Below, piece after piece: positions 21,273 through 33,100 of a stretch of DNA of 64,000 nt. This DNA is from Cyanophora paradoxa (lineage: Eukaryota; Glaucocystophyceae; Cyanophorales; Cyanophoraceae). A model generated the notes under the pieces. The model searched no databases, was not told where the DNA came from, and was given only the letters and a program-made list of their open reading frames with translations. The stretch covers positions 7,501 to 71,500 of the forward strand of contig QPMI01000200.1 of the NCBI GenBank assembly GCA_004431415.1, given 5' to 3'. A program made the translations under genes and the position numbers. Within the stretch, counting starts at the first letter, position 1, and every line of letters begins with the position of its first letter.

Positions 21273-23112
21273 ATGGGCCCGAAGCTTGACCCCAAGGACT
21301 TCATCTTCTCGAAGCAGAAGGGTCAGACCTTGATCAAGAAGCCCGGGAGCATCGATGGGTGTGCCGGCGCCGTGCGCGGCGCGCGCGTATCGTTGCATCC
21401 TTTGACCCCACCGAAGGCAGCAGTTCATCATCGAGGATCTCGAAGACTGCGAGGTCTACTTGTTGGACTGGTCGGCCCAGGTCTCCGTCGACTGCTGCAA
21501 AAACTGCCGCTTCTTCATTGGTCCGTCGGCGTCCCGCACGGCACCCACGACGCGTCCGACCGGCCCCCGTGCGCTCACAGGTCCTGTCGAGGGGTCCATC
21601 TTCTTCCGCAACTGCGACGACTGTGTCATAACCGTTGCATGGTCGGCCTTTCCAGACAAGCAGCCGCCCTTTTCTAATCCGTTGCCGTCACAGCGCTCAG
21701 TTCAGGACCAGGGAGTGCAACCGATGTACGTTGACCTTGTCGGGGTCGCGTGCCCCTACGGTTGACAGCTTTCTGAGCCGGCTGCGCAGGCGATGTCTTC
21801 CTCTTCGCGGGCACGGAGCCGGTCGTCGAGGCATCTTCGAGCATGCGATTTGCGCCATGGTGTGCTGTCTTTCGCGTGTTCGGTTGTTTGCTGCTAACGC
21901 CCACCCCTCGCAGGAACGGGGCTTACCCATGCGCGTCTGCGCACTTTGCCGCCGCAAAGCTGAACCCGGCCGACAACCGATACGCGGCCGTGTTCGACTT
22001 CAACAAAGACGACGACTCCATCCCCATGCCCCACTGGGCCCTGATGCCCGCGGATGAATTCAAGGTTCGACCCGCATCTAATCCGACGCTCGACCACTTC
22101 CTGACAGTTCTTAGCCTGCCGAAGTTCCCCTCGACGGCGAATTCGGTCCTGTTGAGAACCCTGTCTCCGAGGCGCCTGCGTCTGGCGCGCCTGCGGTGCG
22201 ATCCCCTCTTTTAGCTGTCGGCCCGTACTGAGCGAGTTTTCAGGCAACGAGCGCGGACGGCGGCATGATGAGCTTTGATCTTTCTATGTCGCAAGCGGAG
22301 GTGCCGTTCTGCGTGTCGCATTTCGTTTCGAAGCGCGAAATCCGAACCCCCTGCAGGCCGAGGCGATCCTTGCGGAGAGGGACGAGGTAGGGTCCTGTTG
22401 CTTTCCATTGCAAGATTCCACTGAATGATGTGTCGCCCCGCACAGGCTCCGAGCGTCTTCAATGCTCCAGCTGCTGCCAACCCGGTATTCCCCCCCCCCC
22501 CACACACACACACACACACACACACCCTTCTTGCGACCCCAGGGCTCACATTGCAGGCAGGCAGCACCAATCCCCCTTTCGTCGCCATCCTTCTCGAACT
22601 CTGTTCCCATGCCGCCCGTTCACACTGGCCCTGTGCGCCCCACCACCCTGGGTTCTGAGATGCTGTGCCCAACGAGCTCCTTGCAGACGGACAAGGACCG
22701 AGCGGAGGAGGCGGAGAAGGCTCAGCGCAGGTGATTGATACGCCCCGTTGTGCCGCCGCGAGTGCTCATGGTGTTGCAGGAACAAAGGCGAAGAAGAGCT
22801 TCGCAACGCGCGTGCCAGCTGGGAGGACAAGGCTGGCAAGCTCCGCGAGTCACACAAGTGCTTTTTTTTCCGCGATGTCTCTTTGCTCCCAACCGATGCC
22901 CCCATAGGAAGGCGGATCCTGGTCGTTTCGCATCGTACAGCTTTGTACCTCTGCCAAACAAGTGGGAATCTATTTGTGCCCTCATCGACAGTGTCGGTGC
23001 CTCTGGAAAGGCCAAGGAGGGCGAAAAATCGAAGGAAGTGGAGGGCAAGCGTGACGCCTCCCGCCTCCGCTCCCTCCTTCTGAGTCTCAAGCACAACCCG
23101 GCCCGCATCTAG
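21273..23112 (+). CDS. RP2/TBCC-domain protein apparently fused to a clathrin light chain
   Basis: The N-terminal half is an XRP2-type TBCC beta-helix domain (ARL3 GAP in ciliary traffic): DPKDFIFSKQKGQTLIKKPG, DG/QQFIIEDLEDCEVYL, FIG/PVEGSIFFRNCDDC, VAC/AQFRTRECNRC, FLFAGTEPVVEASSS, then MPHWALMPADEF. All junctions keep frame with about 50-60-nt introns. The C-terminal half is clathrin light chain-like: an Ala/Glu-rich coiled coil (EEAEKAQRR/NKGEEEL), FVPLPNKWESICALID, then KRDASRLRSLLLSLKHNP, TAG at 23110-23112. A 48-nt GTGCGA...TTCAG intron near 22200-22250 would join GAPA to ATSADGGMMSFDL in frame and make one protein. Otherwise the light chain starts at the tandem ATGs near 22265 as a separate gene. 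The Arg finger region of RP2 (FRTRE) is kept. The last exon is duplicated at 51.5-51.87 kb. Confidence 0.8.
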
Positions 23113-23291
23113 TTAATTTTGAGTACTCAATCAGCATTTGGACAGCGCTGGAGCCTCAAATCAAATCGCAGTCCATTCTTGACTGGACAAATTCGTCGAT
23201 GCTAGAGTCATGACAAATTCGTCGATGCTAGATTTTGAGCTTACGAGCTTGAGATTTTCAAAACTGAAGTGGCCAGTGTGGGATGTTACCT

Positions 23292-23688
23292 GCGTTCAGC
23301 GTAGACAGAGCTAGCTAGCTGTGTACTACGCCTGTCTGGGCTACGTGTAGGAAGGTGCGGCCCTCGCCGTTGCCGGCCCGGCCGTTGCCCCCCGAGGCCC
23401 GTAAGGGGAGTAACGCTCCACCCCCGCACGGCCTAGGCCGCGCGCGTGTCGTGCGCAGCATCGCGTCGTCGTTCTTGGGCGGTGGGAGTTCCTGCAGGCC
23501 AGGCGGGGCCGGGACCCGTCGGTAGCCTGCGGGGCCGAGACAACGCACGCGCGGAGGGGGGTCAGATCGGAATTGAAGCGCACTGAAATCGAAATCGAAA
23601 TCGAAGGCGCGCACTCGGGGAAAGCGCGAAAGCGCGATCCCTCCCTGGTCGATTCTGCAGGTCGGCGGAAGCGCGCACGAGGGGGGTC
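23292..23688 (+). repeat. Element A, copy 5
   Basis: Begins gcgttcagcgtagacagagc and contains module 1 through cgaaatcgaaatcgaa and the ctccctggtcgattctgcag section. It ends where captured gene fragments begin. Together with the clathrin light chain exon before it, it is repeated in inverted orientation at 51.07-51.87 kb. Confidence 0.85.
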
Positions 23689-23813
23689 AATCGAGGAGGC
23701 GCGCGCACTTCTTTTCGAAACAGACAAGTTGCTGGGCTCGGATACGGGGCGCACAATCCTTTTGCCGGTGACCAGCTTCTTCAGAAAGCTCGTTCTCAAC
23801 GGAGATCGTCCGA
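23689..23813 (+). pseudogene. Intron-free fragment of the 19.5-20.2 kb gene
   Basis: Matches about 19950-20045 plus 20108-20130 with several substitutions. The intron 20048-20107 of the parent is absent: ttcttcag is followed directly by aaagctcg at 23784/23785. The reading frame of KIEEARALLFE through SFFRKLVLNGD is kept, but there is no start or end. Confidence 0.85.
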
Positions 23814-23883
23814 AGCGCACAGCCATGCGCTTCAGCGATTCCACAATGCCCTCGAAGACAACCTGCGCATGCATTAAGTGCCG
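23814..23883 (+). pseudogene. Captured fragment of IF-2
   Basis: 70 bp matching 26582-26651 with one visible difference. Relative to IF-2 (minus strand) it contains the end of one intron, the exon for [14 protein letters not shown] and the first bases of the next intron, so it is unspliced. It joins directly to the fragment ending at 23813. The following 23884-24415 holds no recognisable gene; a gcgacttca unit is repeated around 24349-24370. Confidence 0.88.
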
Positions 23884-24415
23884 ATGTTACCTGCGGCGCC
23901 ATCGCTGCGGGCGCAGCCCATTATAATTAGCAAGCTGGCTCCCGTAGTCTTTGAGCAGTGGCGCAAAACCTTGAAGGATCAGATGATCAGCCATGCAGGA
24001 TCGAACCTCAAATCAAATCTATAATATTAATATAAGGGCGTCTTAACTTAAAGTTGGCCCGGGCCTGGACCATGGGCGCCGGCCTTGAATTCGAAGGTTG
24101 TACATATATATTGTACCCCCCGTGCAGACCGGTACGGGGGTCACCAGGCGGGCCTGCGAGGCGTGCAATATCCGCGTACACGAGGCTTTAACGTGACAGC
24201 CAGCAAGGTGCGAGGTTTGCGACATCTGCGTACGCGAGGCTTCACCGTACGGCCAGGCGACAGGCTCGAGCCTACATTCTTCAAGCCTGCGGCGGTCAGT
24301 GCGTCTCAGTAGCGCCCTAGTCCGCGACCTGACGAAGGCGCCAGACTTCAGCGACTTCAGCGACTTCAGAGCCTGCGCGTCAGTCTAGACCACGTACACG
24401 CTGCAAGTCGCGCAA

Positions 24416-25707
24416 ATGCTGCTACGTCTAGCGCAAGAGAAAATCCGCGGGCTGGGCCGCTTCTCAGCGCAGCCCGTCGCTTTACCAAGCAGCCCCTCTC
24501 CTGCGGAGCTGTGGACTGCCGTCTCTCGCAGTGACGTTCCTAGGATCGAAGAGCTTCTGTCCCAAAAGGTCGATTTGCTCGCCGCGAACTCCGATGGCTT
24601 TACAGCGCTGCATCTGGCTAGCCAATCCGGTAATGTTCAGGTTCCCAATTTCCTTCGAATTCGAAGTCTTGGTGCTGCATCTGGCCAGCCAATCCGGTAA
24701 TGTTCAGGTTCCTTCGCGTAGGTCACCTCGATGCTGCTTCGGGCAAAACCCGAGCTTGTCAAGCTAAAAAATGTGCATGGTGACACTGCATTGATTATAG
24801 CGTGCAAACAGGGCCATCTGAAGATAGGTGCTCATCTTGCCCTCCATCTTTTTCCGCTTGTAATCTTTTTTCTTTTTCCCCATGCAGCGGAAATGATTCT
24901 TCAGAAGGGGGGCGACCCAAATGCAAGTAACAATTTTAGATCGACGGCTCTCCATGAGGCAGCCCGTAAAGGAGACCACGACATATGCGAGCTGCTGTTG
25001 AACTCCAAAGCCAACCCTCTATTCCCTGACTGTGCGTCTGCTTCGTGGAGCCAGCACACTGTAAAGCCTCACTGTGCCCTTCAGATTTAGGAAACACGCC
25101 GGCCGCGCTGGCGGCCGACGGGGGCCATCTGAAGCTGGTCGAGTTCCTCCTGAAGGCCGACCACACCACTGTCAACGTCAAGAACGCCCTTGGAAACACC
25201 ATCATGCATGTGCGCCCCCAAACCTTGTATTTGGATCTGGACTAGCTGAGGTTCGGGGCAGTTCGCTGCACAGCATGGGTCGGTGGACTTGATGCGGCTG
25301 CTTTTGAGCATTGGGGCATCAGCGGGCGTGAAGAACAACAGGGGCAACACCCCGCTCCACCGCACGTGCCTTTTCTAGCTCCAGAGGCTGGCCACCATCG
25401 ATGCATATGCACAGGGGCAGCGCTCTTTGGGCACGTCGAGGCGGCTAAGGTCCTCCTCGGCGCAAACGCTGACCCCCACACTCAGAACCGTTTGCGACCT
25501 CAACTCTTGCGCTGTGTTAATTCTGACCGCATGGTGCAGAGTTCGAGGAGACCCCGATCGCCCTCGCCATTGAGTACAAGCACCCCGAGGTGCTCCTCCG
25601 TTGGTTTGAAATGCAGGCAGCTGCCCACAAAGTCGCAGGTCGCCGAGCTCCTGCTTAAGTCGTCGAGAAACCTGGCTGCTGCTTCAGAACGAAGCATTCA
25701 TCATTGA
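24416..25707 (+). CDS. Ankyrin-repeat protein
   Basis: A protein of at least six ankyrin repeats, a protein-interaction scaffold. ATG 24416 gives MLLRLAQEKIRGLGRF. The repeats include LLAANSDGFTALHLASQSGN, NVHGDTALIIACKQGHL, NNFRSTALHEAARKGDHDIC, LGNTPAALAADGGHLKLVEF, NNRGNTPLH and ALFGHVEAAKVLLGANADP, then a final LAIEYKHPEV. Introns interrupt most repeats; one spans 24641-24721 and contains a 67-bp tandem duplication of its own 5' exon edge. The last codons and the TGA (25705-25707) lie in a fragment antisense to SAC1, so the C-terminus is probably not ancestral. The partner protein is unknown. The N-terminal FSAQPVALPSS could be targeting sequence, but this is weak. Confidence 0.85.
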
Positions 25708-25742
25708 TGAGCAAGTGGACATCCTCAGAAACGGCCCCGGCG
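25678..25742 (+). pseudogene. Captured fragment of the SAC1 first exon
   Basis: 65 bp matching 11441-11505 with three differences. The parent reads on the minus strand (VHLLINDERFVLEQQ), so the fragment is antisense relative to the ankyrin gene. It provides the last ankyrin codons and stop. Confidence 0.85.
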
Positions 25743-26200
25743 GGGGCGGGGGTGGGGGCTTTAGCTTTGATTTGGATCTGAGGCTGGGCTTTCGATTTGG
25801 ATCTTTGATTTTGACTCCACGCTCCTTCTCCCCATCCCCATCCCCCCCCTCTCTCCCCCCCCCCCCCCCCCCCATCCCCCCCACATCGATATCCCTGTCC
25901 CTGCTCGCCCCCCCCCCCCCCCCCCTCCCTCTGCCCCTTCCCGACCCTCCCCCTCTCCCCCTCGCTTGTGCTGCGTACACCCCGTTGATTTGCAATTGGA
26001 GACTCTCGAAAGTTGTGGTTTCAGGCGCTGGAGAGGCTTTCCAATTGATTGATTCAGGCGTTCAGGGGCCATCTGAATACTTCTTCTCTTGGCACGAGCA
26101 TTTGATTCTGAACGGTGGCGTGGTCTGATTCAGCTTGGGAGACATCAAGAGCTCCGCTTTCGAGCTGCCGCTTCCGCATACGACCACCCGCTGATTAGCT
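25743..26200. repeat. Poly-C and low-complexity intergenic tract
   Basis: Long C-rich runs at about 25845-25874 and 25910-25925 with ccctccc interruptions, then mixed sequence. ORFs reported through it are Pro/Gly-rich artefacts of the homopolymers. No gene is seen up to the IF-2 3' end. Confidence 0.6.
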
Positions 26201-26313
26201 AAGCACTCTAATCAAAGTCCAACCCTCCCGTCAAACCTCCGGGATCCAACCTGAAATTGGGGATCCAATTACCTGAAATCCAACCTGAAATTGAATCGAA
26301 ATCAAAGACTACC

Positions 26314-29300
26314 CTAGGCTGAAGATGGGGCGGTGTTGGAGCCAATGACGCGGCTAGCATCAAGCTTCCGCCGTACAGGATTGAGGCGATAGCACTCGAT
26401 GATATCACCATTCTGTACAGAGGCTGTTAAAGAATGCATTTCAGTGGCAGGGGAGGGGCCTCAGACCTCCCAGGCAGTGAACTTGATGGTGGACATGCCG
26501 CACTCGAGACCCGTGTTGACCTCCTTGACATCATCCTAAGCACATGTGTCATGTGTGCGTGAGAGAGATGAGGGAAAAAACAGCGCACAGCCATGCGCTT
26601 TAGCGATTCCACAATGCCCTCGAAGACAACCTGCGCATGCATTAAGTGCCGCTGTGGAAAACTGCCCCTGGTGCAGCACCTTATCGTTGCGCAAAGTGCG
26701 GAAGTTCGCATTCCGTACAAGTTTGCCCTCCCGAACGAAGAGCCCAGCAATGACGCCCTTCGTGCCAAGCGGGAAGGTCGCCCGGACCTGCTGCGGTTCA
26801 AGACGTGGCAGCACAAAACACGGACAGGCGTGATGGCGTGCCTCGGCTTCTCCGACGTGCTCCTCAACATACTCGGGCTCGAGCATTCCCTCCATCGCTG
26901 CCTCGACTTCTTCCAGCAGCTGCGCTCGACCGCTCGTCCCAGTGCAACATGCGTATTCCGGACAGCAGACCTTGTAAATAATGGAGTACTCCCGGATGTC
27001 CACGTTAAGGCGCTCAGCCGCCTCGCGGGCATCGTTTCCGGTTGCCGCGTTGAACCCAATGATGACCGCCTCTGAAGCGCCAGCAAGGTCGACATCCGCC
27101 TTTGAGATCTGTCGCTCGGCTTCGCCATATGGTGCGCGAGGGAAGGGGAAGGGGGGGGGGGGGGGGGGGGGGGGGGGCGGGCCTGGCCGACGCCGGAGTA
27201 GATGAGGCGGAGGGAAACCTCATTTTGCGGAAGCTGAGAAAGGGAATGGGTGATAGCCTCGAGGGAGCCCTGCACATCCGTCTTAAGGATCAAATTCAGG
27301 TTCTTCAACTCCCCACTCTTCATGCGCTGTGCCATTCCGCTGAGGCTCATCCTGAAAAGCCACTGTCAGGCCACGCACGGTTGGTTCGAAATGGGAGCAA
27401 CGGACCTCTGGGCGAGAGCCATCTTCCGCTCCTTCTCCTCCTCGGCACGTCCCTCTGCCATCATTCGAGCCTCTTTCTCCGATGCAACAACCTGCAGTTC
27501 TCCGTGTCGGCATCACAGTAGTGGGCGAAACCTCCACCCTCTTCACCTCGAATTCCTCGCCAGCATTGGGAACGCCGTTCATGCCCCAGATCTCGACGGC
27601 AGAAGAGGGGCCCGCCGACTCGAGCCTCGCGCGGCCCTCGCCGATAAGCGCGCGGACCTGTTTGATTTTTAGGGGGCAGAGCTTAGGATAAAGCGTGCCA
27701 GGATCACCTTGCCGTAAATTGAGCCGCAGACGACTAGGTCGCCAACGCGAAGTGTGCCATTCTGCACGAGCAGCGACGCCACGGGACCAAGTTGCCGGTC
27801 GGAACGGGACTCCACGCAGGTACCCTGCGTCCGAGTCGGCCGACGTAGGGGAAAGGTTGTATTTTTTTTTGGGGGGGGGGGGGGGGGGGGAGGGGGTGGC
27901 AGAAAATGGGCAATGCACCTTCGCGGGGCGGTCAGGGTTGGCGTAGAGGTCTTCGACATCGGTGAGCAGGACTATCAATTCCAGCAGCTGGAAGACGACT
28001 CAGGCTATTGGATTGGGAACCGGACTCGCAAAGCCTTCCCACCTGGTCGATGCCCTCGCCCTTGAGAGCGGAGATTGGCACCATAGTCGTGTTGCCACCC
28101 CAATCCTCCGCGAGAAGATTGTACTCGCTGAGCTCTTGCTTGACACGGTCCAGGTTTGCTCCCTCCTTATCAATCTTGTTGATCGCCACGACGATGGGAA
28201 CACCAGCTGCCTGGAGAGAAATCAGGGACGCGAGCTCGCGGAATAGGTGGAGTCGAAGAGATGAACCTGTGCGTGCTTGAGGGCCTCAATCGTCTGCGGC
28301 CGTACGCCATCGTCCGCCGCGACGACCAAGATCGCCACGTCCGTCACCTGCTCCACGTTTAGTCTGCCGCGATTCCCCCTCGCTTCGACGTGTACTCCAT
28401 GGGCCGCACCTTGGCGCCGCGAGAACGCATAGCAGTGAAAGCCTCGTGGCCTGGGGTGTCGAGGAAAACTATCTGCTTCTCCTCCCCGCCGACAGTGACA
28501 TCCACTTGATACGCAGAGACGCCCTGTGTAATGCCGCCGGCCTCGCCCGCCGCAACCTTGGTCTTCCGAATGGCGTCCAGCAGTGTGGTCTTGCCGTGAT
28601 CGACATGCCCCATGACAGTTACGATTGGCGGCCGCCTCACCAGATTGTCCAGATCGCTAAAAAGGGTGTGTGAGCCCGACTGTGCGATACAACGGGCCTG
28701 ACCGTCGCACCTGTCATCGAGCATGGCCTCGTTCGCCTTGCCCAAAACAGCGGCCTCCTCCTCCTCAGGCTCCTCAACGGGAATCTGCGAGTGAGGTGTT
28801 AGGACACCCCTCGTTCCACGAAAACTAGCGACGGGAAAGAAAAAAAGAACCTCCAGGTCAGCAGCAACAGACTTGATGGTGTCGATGTCCATCGGCTGGT
28901 TCATCGAAACTCGCAGGCCCCGGAGCACCAGCTTTTTGATGATGTCCGTGACGGGGATCTGCGCAGAATTCTTAGGAAAGAAAACGGATCAGAAGCCACC
29001 GGAGAGGATCACCCCCATTGTATTGGCGAACTCCATCGGAGTCATCGAGCCTGAAATAACGAGCTTATCGGGCCGCTCGGGCTCCGCCTGCCTCTCCAGC
29101 CGACGCTCCCGCTTGGACAGCTGCCGCTTCTCGGACTTTGCTTTCGGCGCGGCCAGCTTCGCCGGCTTGGGTCCCGAGGGCTTCGGAGGGGCAACGCGAG
29201 CGAGAGCTGCTGCCGCGGACATCACAGCTGGCGCCTGGGTGATGCGGACGGGGGCCAAAGCGGAGAGAACACTGGCGTCTTCCTCCTCCTCGTCCAGCAG

Positions 29301-30011
29301 CACATCCTCGTCGTCGTCCTGAACTCGGATCTTCTTTACGGCGTTCTTCTTCTTGTTCAGAGCAGCGCGCGCCAGCTCGGCCTCCTCCTCGTCGTCCTCG
29401 CGCTTCTTGAAGTTCTTCTTGTCGCGAGAACGGGACGGGCCGTCCTTGGGGGGGAAAGGCTCCGCGCCGATCGCGGCAGCCTTCGAGTCAGCGGCTTTCG
29501 ACGCCGCACGCATGCCCGGCGGTCTCACGACTCGCCAGCGCTCCAGGAACAAGGCCCGCGGGCCGGAGTCCCGATCGCGGCTCTGGCCGCTCTTGCCGTT
29601 CGCACTTCCGCTGCTCTGCTCGCGAACCTGAAACGCCTCGACGGCATCCATCGCCTCCAGCCCCAGCACCTCGCCATCGGCTGCGTCGCCGCTGGCCGAT
29701 ATTTCGAAGGCGGGCGTGCGGGCGCACGCCTGCTTAGCGCTGGAGCTGCCGATCGAGACGCCTAGGAAGCTCGAGCGCAACGCGAAGCTAGAAGACTCCG
29801 CGAGGCGGCCGCCGAAGTGCGTTCGCCGGGAGTCCACATATGGCGACCGGCCGGGCTCGGAACCGCGAAGGAGCGCGTGGCTGCTGGCTATCGGGCGCGC
29901 GGCGTTAATATCTCCCCGTTGGACGCCCGCGCAAGGGGTGACGCCGGTGCAGATTGGCACCACGTAGGCCGTCGCATCGCTGCGGCTACCGCTTCCGGGC
30001 GCCCGCTGCAT
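26314..30011 (-). CDS. infB: Organellar translation initiation factor IF-2
   Basis: Bacterial-type IF-2, the GTPase that places initiator tRNA on the organellar ribosome. The ATG at 30011 ([16 protein letters not shown]) opens a long charged N-terminal region with [12 protein letters not shown], acidic runs and RRLERQ, then [16 protein letters not shown]. The G domain has G1 [16 protein letters not shown]2 [11 protein letters not shown]3 [13 protein letters not shown] and G4 [12 protein letters not shown]. Domain II shows [15 protein letters not shown], and the C-terminal half shows [47 protein letters not shown] and [16 protein letters not shown] 54-nt intron (26413-26466) leads to [16 protein letters not shown] and stop 26314-26316. 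Poly-C introns lie near 27150 and 27870. Muroplast is favoured over mitochondrion; the N-terminus is uncertain. Confidence 0.94.
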
Positions 30012-30149
30012 GATCGCGCCACAGACGAGAAGTAAGGCCGCTGCTCGCGCGGCTCTGTCAAGTTTGTGATTTGCGCGGGGTACGACGTGTGGTGCTTATC
30101 ACGGGGTACGTCGTTCGTCGGCACCTTGGGCGCGGAGGCCGGCGCGAAG
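30012..30149. promoter_or_regulatory. 138-bp divergent promoter between IF-2 and eIF3c
   Basis: The two start codons face away from each other across 138 bp, so both genes share this control region. It holds a repeated ggggtacg (30077 and 30105) but no obvious TATA box. Confidence 0.45.
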
Positions 30150-33100
30150 ATGTCGAAGGTGAGCTCGCGCTCTTCGTCGCTGGCCGAACGTTACAGTCGC
30201 GCCTCGTCTCGCCCTGGACGCCGTGTCGCCGCGCGTCCCATCTCACGCCGCCCTGCAGTTCTTCGCCGCTGGCAGCAGCTCCGAGAGCGAGAGCGAGAGC
30301 TCTGAGGAGGAGGTTCAGGTGAAGCAGCAGAAGACGACAGCCGGATCGCGCTTCCTTCGCGACGAATCAAGCAGCGATGAGGAGCACGTTAAGCGCGTCG
30401 TCCGGAGCGCGAAAGATAAGCGCTTCGATGCGATGACCAGCGTGATCAAGTCCATGCGCAACCATATCAAGATCAACGACTGGAATGCCATCGCGAACGG
30501 TGAGTGGGCCGCCCTCCCGTCCTCGGTCGCCGCATCGTCGTCGATCGTGCTGCGGGCGCGTCATTCGAGCGCTATCTAGCACTCTACAGCGAGCGCGCTG
30601 CGCGCGCCGCGCAGCTCCCGCGGCGCCGTCCTGATCATACTCCGCACCACGCCCCGCCGCAGACTTCGACGAGCTCAACAAACAACTCGCGAAAGCAAAC
30701 CAGATTACGGCAAAGGAGGGCATCCCGCGCTTCTACATCAAAGCGCTGGTGACGCTCGAAGATTTCATCAAGGCGACCTCCGAGAATGCCGACGCGAAGA
30801 AGAAAATGAGCCCAACGAACGCCAAGTCGTTCAACACGATGAAGCAAAAACTCAAGAAGCACAACAAGCCGTACGAGGCGGACATCGAGAAGTACCGTGC
30901 GGTGCGCTCCACCGCTCCTGTGGGGTTGAATCGCTTTGTATGACGCTCTTTCATCCCAAGAACCCCGACAAGGATGAGAGCGAGTCCGAGAGCGATTCGG
31001 ACAGCGAGGAGGAGAGCGAGAAGAGCGAGAGCGAGGAGAGCGAGAAGAGCGACAAGTCTGACAAGAGCGACTCGGAAAGCAGCTCATCCGAAGAGCCCGC
31101 CCCGAAGCCAGCCGAGAAGAAGGGCATCTCCAAGTGGCTGAAGAAGCCCGCGGCCGAGAAGTCGTCTTCTGTAAGCCATGGAGACGCTTCTCTGCGCATG
31201 CGTTCTCACTTTCTCTCAGTCGGAAAGCGACGACGACTGGTCGGGCTCGGACGAGGAGAGTGACGAGGATGAGGAGGGTCAGCAGGTCAGTAAGGCGAGT
31301 CGGTGGTACGTAAGACTCCAGCTGTGCACATCCGTTACGGTTATAGCTGCTCCGCAGGCTGAAGAAGGCGGACAGTGACGACGAGCGGGGTAAGAAGGGG
31401 AAGAAGGACAAGAAGGACAAGAAGAAGGTCGAGAAGAAACCGGCGAAGAAAGTCCTCTCGGATGCCGAGGGCGACGAGCTCGATGATGACGGCTTTGAGA
31501 AAGCATGCCCCAGTTCTTGCCCTGATTCCGTTCGCTCGCCCTGATTGTCGCATTCAGGTTGGAGGCCCTCCGAAGAAGCCGCAGCTCAAGGCCGAGGAAC
31601 TCACCCCGGAGGCGATCGACAAGCGCCTTAAGGAGATCGTGGCCAATCGTGGCAAGAAGGTACGGAAATTTTGAATCCTGGCCTCGCCGAATCCGTTGCT
31701 GAGAGCTTTTTTTGTCTAGGGCACGGATCGCTACGGGCAGATTGAGGAGCTCAAGGTCTTGGTGCAAGCAGCGAAGGGCCCAGTGAAGCAGTTGGAGGTT
31801 CTGGTCCATCTGGTCGCCTCGCACTTTGATGCCATGCCAATTCTCGCGACTTTCCTTCCCATTCCGCTGTGGAAAGGTTGCTACAAGTTCATCATTGCGA
31901 TGCTGGACCTCCTGGAGGCGAACCCCCAGGTTACCCTTCACGACGAGCACCAGGTCGTCGCGGCGCAGACCTCAGTCTTCGACGAGGAGGATGTTGAGAG
32001 GGTCCGCATCGCCAAACCCCTATGCTTGCAATCACGTTGTCATGCGCTGGATAGGGCGCGGGCGACGGTGATGAGGGCGAGCCCGCTAAGGTTGCTGGCA
32101 ACCTGCTCGCTTTCCTGGAACGGTGCCGCATTCAATGCCTTTGTCGCAAGGTGGGGCTGAATGCTCGGCAGGCTGGATGACGAGATGTTCCGAAGCTTGC
32201 AATTCATCGAGTCCCACACTCAAGACTACATCCAGCGGCTTGTAGACGAGCCTTCCCTCATGGCTCTTGCGGAGCGTGTGCAGCGCTACTACGAGCGTAT
32301 TGGAAATCTCGGCGCTGCTTCGCGTATCGCGGCTCGTCGCATTGAGCATCTGTACTTCAAATTGGTCCGTGATGACAAGGCGAACCCCGTGGATGAGAAG
32401 GACGAGATCAACGCGCCCGTTCTTGCGGCCGTCACGGCATCTGCGGAAGCGAACGCTGTCGTTGCGCGTCTGGCCAAGGTTCGCACCTTGCATTGTGCTT
32501 TCCCGTGCATCTCGAGCTGAGGACATCTTGCAGCTTGTGTATGAGCATGGTGACGAGCGCATCCGCACCCGCACGGTTCGGCCCTTCAATTTTTCTCCTA
32601 TGCACATTCGTCAAGTTTATACGTAGAGCAGATCCTGTGTCACACGTACCATCACGCGCTGCACAATCGCTACACAGAGGCTCGCGACATGCTCCTGATG
32701 TCTCACCTGCAGGCATGCCTGTGCTCCTCGTTCGGTGACTAAACGTTGCTGATCTTTCTCTCCTGTGCAGGACTCCATTCAGCACCAGGACATCTCCACT
32801 CAGATCCTCTTCAATCGCATGATGGTTCAGGTATATATACCTTCATCAATTCAGGAGTTTCCGCTCTTGAAATCCTTCGCAGCTCGGTATGTGCGCTTTC
32901 CGCCATGGCCTGGTGTGGGAGGCGCACTCGGCGTTGGCGGATATCTGCTCCTCTGGCCGCGTGAAGGAGCTGCTCGCCCAGGGATTCACCACGTCGCGCT
33001 ACGATAAGAACCCTGAGCAAGAGAAGGCAGAGCGCAAGCGGCAGATGCCTTATCACATGTGCCTTCCGAATAACCGATCCATAAAGACGGTCTTATTCAC

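Noticed and set aside
25684-26128. Pro/Gly-rich ORFs on both strands
   Set aside because: They come from poly-C/poly-G runs and have no homology-like features.
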